Program-made: the position numbers and the translations under genes
In this document: positions 1 to 5,933 of the stretch, one piece after another
Layout of the letters: each line of letters opens with the position of its first letter
Position numbering within the stretch: the stretch's first letter is position 1
Notes under the pieces: model-generated
Seen by the model: the letters and a program-made list of their open reading frames with translations, nothing else
Databases searched by the model: none
Told to the model about the DNA's origin: nothing
NCBI GenBank assembly: GCA_002329705.1
Contig: DCUC01000069.1
Coordinates: 1-6,000, forward strand
Origin: Caryophanales bacterium UBA1424
GTDB taxonomy: Bacteria > Bacillota_I > Bacilli_A > RFN20 > CAG-826
Reading direction: 5' to 3'
DNA: 6,000 nt

Positions 1-1160
1 ATACTCCAGTTCAAACTAATGCTGCTCTTTATGAAACTGAGTTAAAAGATGCTATTAAGATTAATGTTGATATAGGCGAGTGGGGCTGGACTGATTTAAA
101 GCTGTATTATTTTAATGCAAAATCCGATAATTTAGATCCCGCTACAGCGCATAATCCAGATAGTAACGGATGGCCAGGAACTTTGTTAACGGGTAATTCA
201 ATCGTTCTTCCAGCCACAATTCACCACGCCGATGTTATAGTTGTGGGATCTGAATGGGGAATAGATAATAAACAGACGGCAGATATCACTCTAATCGACG
301 GACCTGGAGAATATTTAATCGATAGTTTCGTCTGGAATGAATCAACAAAAAAAGCTGATGTAACATTAACTAGAAGTGGCGACTTCTCAGTTGATATCTA
401 TAAAACAATAGCTGGATATACTGGTGGCATTGATTCTCTAAGAACAAGGATTTGGCTCGATCGCGGACACTTTGGAGATAATGGAATCACAGCCCTTAAT
501 ATTGACAATATTTTATATCAACCAAGTGGTTACTCACAAGTTCGAGTTGATAGTAGTCCATACACGAGTTGGTTTCCATATTACGACATTTTATTATCAA
601 CTATTAATGGAAAATCTTTTCATTTCCTAAAGCTTTCTGGTGATCTTACATCAATTTTTGAAACAAGTACGTCATTGACTTACTCTTCCGGTGATAGTAG
701 TTTTCTGTTTTATTTGCCTTCAACAGATCAAACTGGGGACGAAACACTAGCAAAGGGGCAAGTGTTAGGAAGAATTACAAATTCCTTCTTTGGTAAAGTA
801 CTTGATGGATATCTAAGCTGCAGCGAAAGTTCTGATAACGGATTTAATGCTTTTCAAAAAATTGACACAAATTTCCTTCCAAGAATTGAAGGCGTTTGGG
901 ACATGGAGGGCGAATTATCAGCTATCATGATTGACGATTATGCCAATGAAGAAAATTATTCTACAGGCACAAGAGGAAATAGCATTGATGCCTTTACAAA
1001 GTATCAAATGATGCAAAACCTTTATACTGCCGCGAGCAATCCGACACAAAACATTGGTTACTTTGATAACAAATCATCCCTGCCATTAATTATTGGCATC
1101 GCTCTTGTTGGTTTAACCAGTCTTGCTGGTCTCTATATTCTTAGAAAGAAAAGAGCATAA
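1..1160 (+). CDS. C-terminal part of a large membrane-anchored surface protein with a CBM26-like module (5' truncated)
   Basis: The reading frame is open from position 3 with no stop, so the gene starts outside the window. A TTG at 183 is in frame but only internal. The stop is TAA at 1158-1160. Residues coded from about 57 to 293 match the pattern of the starch-binding modules in the two lipoproteins of this window: an IxVDIxxW start, an aromatic YYF strand, GWPG, a VIVV strand and the ending KQTADITL. The middle section (about 300-800) is beta-rich and unrecognised. The section at 800-1050 has a single Cys followed by amphipathic stretches ending AFTKYQMM, which resembles a C-terminal region I recall from surface proteins of uncultured Mollicutes-like Bacilli. 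A hydrophobic helix (1080-1142) and the tail RKKRA close the protein, giving a C-terminus-inside anchor. No LPXTG motif precedes it. Base composition is clearly AT-richer than the genes to the right. The likely role is a cell-surface glycan-binding or adhesion protein; enzymatic activity cannot be judged without the N-terminus. Confidence 0.8.
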   Translation, partial: TPVQTNAALYETELKDAIKINVDIGEWGWTDLKLYYFNAKSDNLDPATAHNPDSNGWPGTLLTGNSIVLPATIHHADVIVVGSEWGIDNKQTADITLIDGPGEYLIDSFVWNESTKKADVTLTRSGDFSVDIYKTIAGYTGGIDSLRTRIWLDRGHFGDNGITALNIDNILYQPSGYSQVRVDSSPYTSWFPYYDILLSTINGKSFHFLKLSGDLTSIFETSTSLTYSSGDSSFLFYLPSTDQTGDETLAKGQVLGRITNSFFGKVLDGYLSCSESSDNGFNAFQKIDTNFLPRIEGVWDMEGELSAIMIDDYANEENYSTGTRGNSIDAFTKYQMMQNLYTAASNPTQNIGYFDNKSSLPLIIGIALVGLTSLAGLYILRKKRA

Positions 1161-1179
1161 TTACTACTACTGATTAAGT

Positions 1180-1203
1180 GAGCGCCTTAATGGCGCTCTT
1201 TTT
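1180..1203 (+). terminator. Rho-independent terminator of gene 1 (first of two)
   Basis: The arms GAGCGCC (1180-1186) and GGCGCTC (1192-1198) pair perfectly over 7 bp around the loop TTAAT. A run of five T follows on the plus strand (1199-1203). It lies 20 bp after the stop codon of the surface protein gene. Confidence 0.85.
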
Positions 1204-1208
1204 AAACT

Positions 1209-1234
1209 GAACGCCTTTGATGGGCGTTCTTTTT
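1209..1234 (+). terminator. Second, tandem Rho-independent terminator
   Basis: The arms GAACGCC (1209-1215) and GGCGTTC (1223-1229) form a 7 bp stem with a 7 nt loop, followed by TTTTT (1230-1234). It starts five bases after the T-run of the first hairpin and points the same way, so it backs up the stop before the starch-binding lipoprotein gene. Confidence 0.8.
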
Positions 1235-1285
1235 ATATTCATCGTAGTTTACACATGTATGGTTTTCTTAACGAAAAGCAGAAAA

Positions 1286-1291
1286 TATAGT
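1286..1291 (+). promoter_or_regulatory. Probable -10 box of the 1330-2421 lipoprotein gene
   Basis: TATAGT at 1286-1291 matches five of six bases of TATAAT and would place the start of transcription near 1298, about 30 bases before the ATG. The -35 region is poor: the best spaced hexamer is TTTTCT at 1263-1268 with a 17 bp spacer. A weak inverted repeat (TTTTC, five bases, GAAAA; 1263-1277) overlaps that region. The two terminators upstream mean the gene needs its own promoter. Confidence 0.45.
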
Positions 1292-1329
1292 AAGATGGTT
1301 TTAATGAATCTTATCAGGAGAAGAAATTA

Positions 1330-2421
1330 ATGAACAAAACGACCGCCTTTGGCTTAGTGATGCTAAGCGCCTTGTTTATCTTGTCTTCGTGCGGAGTAGA
1401 CGACACGTCGGACTCGACGAGCGAAAGCACCAGCGAAGTGAGCATCGACCCCACGACCGAATTCACCGTCACCTTTGACTTAAACTATTCGGGGGCGACC
1501 GGAACACCCGCTCCGCAGACAGTACTGTATAACAACCTCGTGACCGAACCGGATACGCCTGTTCGCACTGATTATACTTTTAAGCACTGGTCCACCGACC
1601 TCTATGGCATGGAGGTCTGGAACTTTTCTACCGACACCGTGACCGCTGATATGACCCTATATGCGGCCTGGGATTATAGCTATGTCGAACCGCCAATCGA
1701 AACGAAAATGTATTACTTAAACGCCCCTGCTTTCTGGCTTGCTGATGGACATACAGCCGGAATGTACGTCTGGAGCGATGAAGACGGGGCCAAAAAGAGC
1801 TGGCCAGGAGAAAAGATGACGCTCGTTGAAGGCGAGATTTTTAGTCTTGAAATTCCGGTGAATTACGACAAGATTTTATTTGTTAGGCTGACGGCGGCCG
1901 GACTAGAACCAGAAGTAGGTTTAAAATCTCAGACATCCGATCTCGACTTAACTTTGTTAGAAGATGAGGACATCAATTTCTATACCGTCGATGAAACACC
2001 TCGTTACGGCGACAGCAAATGCCGGGGCCGCTGGAGCGTCTATCCCAATGAGCCTGAACCTTATCCGATTGAAGAAACCAAAACAATATACGTCGATATT
2101 CCCGCTTACTGGCACACCGACGGCGATGTCGCCGGCATTTATTTAGCCCAGAGCGACTGGACGCCTCTGACTGGTTGGCCGGGTGATAAGATGACACTTG
2201 TATCGGGAGAGATTTATTGTTTCGAAGTGCCTGAATCATACACAAGAGTTATTTTTAATAAAATGACAGCGTCAGGCGGCGAACCGCTTCAGGCCAAAAA
2301 AGCCCAGACCGAAGACTTGTTCGTTCCGACCGATGAAAATAACCTATTCATAATGGAAGAGACGGTTTCCTATATGCCGACAAAATGCAGCGGCACATGG
2401 TCGACATACACGCCTGAATAA
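1330..2421 (+). CDS. Starch-binding lipoprotein: InlB-type repeat plus two CBM26-like modules
   Basis: This 363-residue protein has a type II signal peptide (residues 1-20) with lipobox LSSC and acylated Cys21, so it should sit on the outer face of the cytoplasmic membrane. A Ser/Thr/Asp/Glu-rich linker (22-43) leads to an InlB B-type (Listeria-Bacteroides) repeat at about 44-115, recognisable from VTFDLNY, the KHWSTD region and the closing LYAAW. Two modules follow at about 126-239 and 251-361. Both have an aromatic first strand (MYYLNAPAFW, IYVDIPAYW), WPGxKMTLV, a hydrophobic IxF strand and QTxDL, the pattern of the CBM26 starch-binding family, and both end in C-x-G-x-W-S-x-Y. There is no catalytic domain. 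The ATG is fixed by AGGAG at 1316-1320, nine bases upstream. It is a paralogue of the lipoprotein at 4950-5645 and is convergent with the amylase gene, ending 9 bp from it. The inferred role is capturing starch or malto-oligosaccharides at the surface for the neighbouring amylase. The CBM26 assignment is by eye. Confidence 0.85.
   Translation: MNKTTAFGLVMLSALFILSSCGVDDTSDSTSESTSEVSIDPTTEFTVTFDLNYSGATGTPAPQTVLYNNLVTEPDTPVRTDYTFKHWSTDLYGMEVWNFSTDTVTADMTLYAAWDYSYVEPPIETKMYYLNAPAFWLADGHTAGMYVWSDEDGAKKSWPGEKMTLVEGEIFSLEIPVNYDKILFVRLTAAGLEPEVGLKSQTSDLDLTLLEDEDINFYTVDETPRYGDSKCRGRWSVYPNEPEPYPIEETKTIYVDIPAYWHTDGDVAGIYLAQSDWTPLTGWPGDKMTLVSGEIYCFEVPESYTRVIFNKMTASGGEPLQAKKAQTEDLFVPTDENNLFIMEETVSYMPTKCSGTWSTYTPE
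1705..2046 (+). repeat. CBM26-like module 1 of the two-module lipoprotein
   Basis: Encodes residues 126-239. The aromatic face residues of the family are visible: MYYLN, AFW, MYVW and SWPG. It is followed by an 11-residue Pro/Glu linker and a second copy of the same module. Confidence 0.65.
2080..2412 (+). repeat. CBM26-like module 2 of the two-module lipoprotein
   Basis: Encodes residues 251-361. It aligns with module 1 without gaps from the AGMY/AGIY strand to WPG, but the Trp of MYVW in module 1 (W148) is Ala (A273) here. At YVDIP, LVSGEIY, NNLFI, EETV and the GTWS end it is closer to the single module of the lipoprotein at 4950-5645 than to its tandem neighbour. Confidence 0.65.
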
Positions 2422-2430
2422 TCTTCTTTA

Positions 2431-4923
2431 TTAATCGGGGGAATATACTTTCGAAATAACGATTCCGTAGGCGTTAAGCTGTGTGCTGGTCGCATTCCAC
2501 GTCAAAACCGTTGTCCCCGGACTAATCGTAACAGTTGAAGCTCCGCAATTAACATAGACTTTATAAGTCACTCCACCGCCGGAAATCTGGAAGTGCTGAA
2601 CATCGCCATTAATTTCGAAATCATAACCGGTATAATCGCCGTTGATTGGGAAATCAGGACGATTTTTAACTTCGGCCAGAGCTTTGTAGAGAGACAGCAT
2701 ACTGGTGCTATCGCCGACCTGTTCGGCGGCGCTCGCCAAAGTATTTTTATTGTAGTCATCATGTTCGACCGTATACATATTGAAACGGTATCCGGTCGTT
2801 CTTTCGTCACTGGCGCCCCATTTAAAGGGTTGGCGATACCAGCGGTCAGCGTTGTTGATTGTCTCGGGATTGCTCGTGCTGACGCCGACGGTATTACCCG
2901 ACATGCCGAGTTCATCGCCGTAATAAATCCAGCTTAAGCCCGGCTGCATCAAGGTGATGGCGGCGTGCGTCTGGGCTTTTTTAATTTGAGTGGCAAGATT
3001 AGCCCCGCCAATCACCGGATTGTGATCAAGATTACTGCCGTCGCTTGTGACGTTAATGTGGTTGATTGCTCTTAAGACGTCATGATTGGAAGTGAATGCT
3101 CCGCCGATATAGTCGCTGCGGTGGCTGCGGCTGACGGTTTCCGTACTGTTACCTTCCTGGGCATTTTGCGAAGCATTCATGCCTTGTTTCTTTAAGTAAT
3201 TGTATTCAAGGTTATGATAATAAAGGCCAAAATCAAACTGCGAATCCATCGCCTTTAAATATGGCGACATGCGATCATCCCAGCCGTCGAAGTTTTCGCC
3301 GACCAAGAAAGCGTTCGGATATTCCTGCTTTAACTTGAAGGAGAATTCTTTCCAAAAGGCGAGGTTTTTCGACATATTCGAGGAGTAATCGAATTTCACC
3401 GTGACGTTTTCCATCTTTTCGGAGTCGTAGAATGTTCTCGTTCCGGTATCGCTGACGACGAGGTCGCCGCTTTGATAGGCTTCATCTAACATATAAATAT
3501 GTTTGACGGCGTCGAGGCGGAAACCGTCAACGCCGAACTCGAGCCATCCTTTGGCCATATCGATGACTAAATCGCGGGTGATTTGGGCATCGTAGTTAAG
3601 CTCGGCCATGCCGGAACCAAACTTGCCATAGTAATAGTAATTCGATTCGCCATCGCGATACCAATCGGGGTGGGTCTCAACCGGAATACTATTGTAGGTT
3701 GCGGTCGTTGTCCCATAACCAGGGTCGCTGACGGGAACGGATGATGTCTCGTTCCATTTGCGAACCATATCGCCTTTATAAGCCCAGTGATACATATCGC
3801 GGTAATTAAACGATTCCTGCGTGACAGGATGAGTGCCTTGTTCCGCGCGTTGCGACTTCTTGAACCAGACATTGTTTTTGGAAGTGTGGTTGATAACAAA
3901 ATCCATTAAGATAGTCATGCCTCTTTCGTGAACTTCATCGACTAATTCGCGGTAGTCATCCATCGTTCCGAATTTTGAATCAATGGCTCCAAAATCAGTC
4001 ACATCGTAGCCGTGATAACTCTCCGAGCGCTGAATCGGCGTGAGCCATAGACAATTGACATTGAGGTCTTCTAAATAATCTAAAGAATTGATGATGCCGC
4101 GGATATCACCTAATCCGTCTCCGTTGGAGTCAGCAAAGCTGGCGACGAAAATCTGATAGCCGATACCCATTGAACTTTTAAAGGTCGACGACGTTCCGGA
4201 TTGCTGATAACTATCTGTCGAACTGGCGACATCTGAGCCTGAACGGTAGGTGCCGGTCGTATCATTGACGACGGGGTTTTCAATGTAATTGGGGTCGTAG
4301 GTAAACGAATAATCACCGACGCTTCCCTGAACGCAGAAGACGTGAATTGAACCATTGGAGCGCCTGTGGCTTGCTATATCGTCGATATATGTATTCGCAC
4401 CGCCGTCGCTCGTCCAGTGGCTGCCGCCGCCCATCGAACTTTCTAAGACAAGCAGAAAACCGATGCGAGTCGCGCCGATAAAGCCGGTATTTCTACCCGT
4501 CTTGCCACCGATGATGTTCGTCGCGCTTAAATCGATGTCAACAATTCTTCCGGATTGCATCAGGTCATTACCGCTATTGCCAACGTTAGTTAACCAATCA
4601 TCAGGCATTTCATAAAAAGCTTCTTTGACGGCTGAATCAGTCGAGCAGAAAAGAGATCCTTCTAAATCCTGAGGGGCATTTTGCCAAATCCACAAGGCAT
4701 AATCGTCATATTCGGATATTGGGGCTTCAGGTCTTAGATAATGAATATAAAGGTGATCGCTCTCGGACCAAGTGTTTAGCCAATCATCATATTCGTCAAT
4801 TACTTCAATCGAAGTTGAAGATGTATCGCCGGATGCCGAAGAGTCGCTGCCTGAGCCGCCGTCACAACTGACGATAAAAAGCACTGAGAGAAGAAAAACC
4901 CCAAACTTGTTGATTTTCGACAT
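2431..4923 (-). CDS. Lipid-anchored alpha-amylase, GH13 with N-terminal CBM41-like domain
   Basis: This 830-residue protein should hydrolyse internal alpha-1,4 bonds of starch or maltodextrin outside the membrane by the retaining GH13 mechanism. Residues 1-19 form a type II signal peptide with lipobox IVSC and Cys20, followed by a Gly/Ser/Asp linker. Residues about 54-205 look like CBM41 (pullulanase-type starch-binding domain): LYIHYLRP, ALWIW, a later IGFLLVLE strand and HVFCVQG. The catalytic barrel (about 253-745) starts GIGYQIFVASF and has region I DFVINH (341-346), region II GFRLDAVKH with nucleophile Asp471, region III VGENFD with acid/base Glu543, and region IV FTSNHD with Asp615. Region V reads MAELN (439-443) where related amylases have MPDLN, which hints at the intermediary GH13_36-type group. 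A short beta domain (about 755-830) ends it. AAAGGAG at 4931-4937, seven bases upstream, supports the ATG. It follows the small starch-binding lipoprotein gene by 26 bp, so the two are probably cotranscribed. Neopullulanase or maltogenic specificity is an alternative. Confidence 0.92.
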   Translation of the reverse strand: MSKINKFGVFLLSVLFIVSCDGGSGSDSSASGDTSSTSIEVIDEYDDWLNTWSESDHLYIHYLRPEAPISEYDDYALWIWQNAPQDLEGSLFCSTDSAVKEAFYEMPDDWLTNVGNSGNDLMQSGRIVDIDLSATNIIGGKTGRNTGFIGATRIGFLLVLESSMGGGSHWTSDGGANTYIDDIASHRRSNGSIHVFCVQGSVGDYSFTYDPNYIENPVVNDTTGTYRSGSDVASSTDSYQQSGTSSTFKSSMGIGYQIFVASFADSNGDGLGDIRGIINSLDYLEDLNVNCLWLTPIQRSESYHGYDVTDFGAIDSKFGTMDDYRELVDEVHERGMTILMDFVINHTSKNNVWFKKSQRAEQGTHPVTQESFNYRDMYHWAYKGDMVRKWNETSSVPVSDPGYGTTTATYNSIPVETHPDWYRDGESNYYYYGKFGSGMAELNYDAQITRDLVIDMAKGWLEFGVDGFRLDAVKHIYMLDEAYQSGDLVVSDTGTRTFYDSEKMENVTVKFDYSSNMSKNLAFWKEFSFKLKQEYPNAFLVGENFDGWDDRMSPYLKAMDSQFDFGLYYHNLEYNYLKKQGMNASQNAQEGNSTETVSRSHRSDYIGGAFTSNHDVLRAINHINVTSDGSNLDHNPVIGGANLATQIKKAQTHAAITLMQPGLSWIYYGDELGMSGNTVGVSTSNPETINNADRWYRQPFKWGASDERTTGYRFNMYTVEHDDYNKNTLASAAEQVGDSTSMLSLYKALAEVKNRPDFPINGDYTGYDFEINGDVQHFQISGGGVTYKVYVNCGASTVTISPGTTVLTWNATSTQLNAYGIVISKVYSPD
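4309..4764 (-). other. CBM41-like domain of the amylase
   Basis: Encodes residues about 54-205. The visible CBM41 traits are the starting strand LYIHYLRP (58-65), the paired Trp in ALWIW (W78, W80), a central strand IGFLLVLE (154-161) and the closing strand HVFCVQG (194-200). Compared with the usual domain of roughly 100 residues, it carries extra sequence around 95-150. CBM41 is typical of pullulanases, so its presence on a GH13 lipoprotein suggests binding to branched alpha-glucan or glycogen. The assignment is by eye. Confidence 0.6.
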
Positions 4924-4949
4924 TGATAATCTCCTTTTCTATTAAAATA

Positions 4950-5645
4950 TTAAGACGCAGAATAAACCGACCATGTTCCATTACAGCCAGGATCGCCCCA
5001 AACAGTTTCTTCTCCAACAATAAAGAGATTATTGTTACCGGCTAAATCAAGGCTGAGATTAATAGTTTTTGCCCCCCAGTCGGTAATCGGATCCGTACCG
5101 GAAACGCGGACAAAGATAAAATCCGTATATTGCGAGCCGAGTTCATAAGAATAGATGTCGCCGCTGACAAGATTCATTCTTACTCCGGGCCATGTGTTGT
5201 TATTATCGCTTTCATCCCACATATACATGCCAACACCTGCGCCATGGACCTTCCAAAATTCAGGAATATCGACATAAAAGATTTTGGCTTCAACTTGAGC
5301 GACTTCCCAGCTCGCAAAAAGCGTCAAATCCGCTGTCACGGTGTCGCTGGCGAAGTTCCAAGATGTCGCACCATAAAGATCGCTGGACCAATGTTTAAAA
5401 TCATAACCGACGCGGACCGGAGCGGTTGGCTCATCAACCAATCCCCCGTGATTAATCGTCTGGGCCGCGGGAGCGCCTTGCGAACCCGGGTAGTTCAAAT
5501 CAAAGGTCACGGTATAGGTTGTATCGGGATCGAGCGAAGTATCTGAGTTTAATCCGGAAGAATCGCTTGATCCGCCATTGCACGAAGTGATAGCAAATAA
5601 CGAAATAATGATGGAGATTAGTAGAGACGGAGTTCTTTTTTTCAT
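4950..5645 (-). CDS. Starch-binding lipoprotein: InlB-type repeat plus one CBM26-like module
   Basis: This 231-residue protein has a type II signal peptide with a KKR start, lipobox ITSC and Cys22. A Ser/Asp-rich linker leads to an InlB B-type repeat at about 43-114 (VTFDLNY, FKHWSSDLYG, LTLFASW) and one CBM26-like module at about 120-229 (KIFYVDIPEFW, GMYMW, TWPGVRM, IFVR), ending in C-N-G-T-W-S-V-Y. It is a paralogue of the lipoprotein at 1330-2421 with one module fewer. No catalytic domain is present. AAGGAA at 5654-5659, eight bases upstream, supports the ATG. The amylase gene begins 26 bp downstream on the same strand with no terminator between, so the pair forms a probable operon of binder and enzyme. 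The binder comes first and may be made in equal or greater amount. Its likely role is holding starch near the amylase at the cell surface. Confidence 0.85.
   Translation of the reverse strand: MKKRTPSLLISIIISLFAITSCNGGSSDSSGLNSDTSLDPDTTYTVTFDLNYPGSQGAPAAQTINHGGLVDEPTAPVRVGYDFKHWSSDLYGATSWNFASDTVTADLTLFASWEVAQVEAKIFYVDIPEFWKVHGAGVGMYMWDESDNNNTWPGVRMNLVSGDIYSYELGSQYTDFIFVRVSGTDPITDWGAKTINLSLDLAGNNNLFIVGEETVWGDPGCNGTWSVYSAS
4959..5288 (-). repeat. CBM26-like module of the one-module lipoprotein
   Basis: Encodes residues 120-229. It keeps the aromatic residues seen in module 1 of the other lipoprotein (FY, EFW, MYMW, TWPG), while the QTxDL segment is altered to KTINLSLDL. Confidence 0.6.
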
Positions 5646-5683
5646 ATTATCTATTCCTTATCAAATCTATATAATTGTGGGTT

Positions 5684-5699
5684 TTACAACAAATTGTAA
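5684..5699. promoter_or_regulatory. Perfect 6 bp inverted repeat, candidate operator of the lipoprotein-amylase unit
   Basis: TTACAACAAATTGTAA has perfect 6 bp arms (TTACAA/TTGTAA) around four bases and lies in the 68 bp gap between the 61-residue gene and the lipoprotein gene. Its centre is about 46 bp upstream of the lipoprotein ATG. Two weak minus-strand promoters are possible. One is TTGTTG (5687-5692) with TATAGA (5666-5671), spacer 15, which overlaps the repeat. The other is TATTAT (5708-5713), whose start point would fall just before the repeat. Either would place the repeat where a repressor could act. The arms are AT-rich, so chance is possible, and the usual central CG of LacI-family sites is absent. 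Confidence 0.35.
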
Positions 5700-5713
5700 G
5701 TTACCACATAATA

Positions 5714-5899
5714 TCAACTCGAACACCTTTCCAAAAGGAAGATGACGCCTAAGGCGGCAACGAGTCCAAAAGCATAAAAAATAAAAAGGAAAACTTTAAA
5801 TCGTTTCGTGAGTTTGGGTGGTCCATACTCTTTCTTGGGATTACCGTCTTCGTCATAAGCGGAGACAATTTCGTTTTTCTTATTTTCTTTTTTCGGCAT
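5714..5899 (-). CDS. Small single-pass membrane protein, unknown function
   Basis: This 61-residue protein has a highly charged N-terminal half (Lys-rich start, DEDGNPKKEYGPPK) and one hydrophobic helix at about residues 36-56, followed by the short tail ERCSS. The positive residues before the helix predict the N-terminus inside and the C-terminus with its Cys outside. I do not recognise a family. The ATG at 5897-5899 is the only good start in the frame, but no Shine-Dalgarno sequence precedes it. Instead a 6 bp inverted repeat lies about ten bases upstream. A clear sigma-A-like promoter is present at 5934-5961. The gene shares the strand of the lipoprotein-amylase pair and lies 68 bp upstream of it without a visible terminator, so partial read-through is possible. 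Any functional link to starch use is unproven. The promoter, the charged/hydrophobic layout and the lack of a competing frame favour a real gene. Confidence 0.65.
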   Translation of the reverse strand: MPKKENKKNEIVSAYDEDGNPKKEYGPPKLTKRFKVFLFIFYAFGLVAALGVIFLLERCSS

Positions 5900-5908
5900 T
5901 ATTTTGTG

Positions 5909-5925
5909 TAACGCTTAATGCGTTA
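5909..5925. promoter_or_regulatory. 6 bp inverted repeat in the presumed leader of the 61-residue gene
   Basis: TAACGCTTAATGCGTTA has perfect arms TAACGC/GCGTTA around a five-base loop. It begins about ten bases upstream of the ATG and directly follows the predicted transcription start (near 5927). There is no T-run on either strand, so it is not a terminator. It could be an operator or an mRNA hairpin in the leader. Confidence 0.4.
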
Positions 5926-5933
5926 GAACTATT

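Noticed and set aside
183..1160. Complete gene starting at TTG 183
   Set aside because: The frame is open upstream to position 3 with module-like protein sequence, and there is no ribosome binding site before 183, so the gene is a 5'-truncated fragment.
1263..1277. Catabolite-control (cre) site before the two-module lipoprotein
   Set aside because: TTTTCTTAACGAAAA does not fit the cre spacing around the central CG; it is only a weak AT-rich inverted repeat.
1964..2245. Short frames on both strands inside the two-module lipoprotein gene
   Set aside because: They overlap the repeated modules and look like frame shadows.
2593..2937. Plus-strand open frame antisense to the amylase
   Set aside because: It lies inside conserved GH13 coding sequence on the other strand and has no recognisable domain; a shadow of the real gene.
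3567..3899. Second minus-strand frame inside the amylase, and similarly 4110-4355 and 2568-2915
   Set aside because: Out of frame with the catalytic motifs and of random composition.
4355..4615. Plus-strand frame across the CBM41-like region
   Set aside because: Antisense to a clear domain, with no ribosome binding site or family pattern.
5130..5546. Plus-strand frame of 138 residues opposite the one-module lipoprotein
   Set aside because: Antisense to a lipoprotein whose lipobox, InlB repeat and CBM26-like motifs are all intact; similarly 5192-5398.
5909..5925. Rho-independent terminator at TAACGC/GCGTTA
   Set aside because: No T-run follows on either strand, and it sits between a promoter and a start codon.
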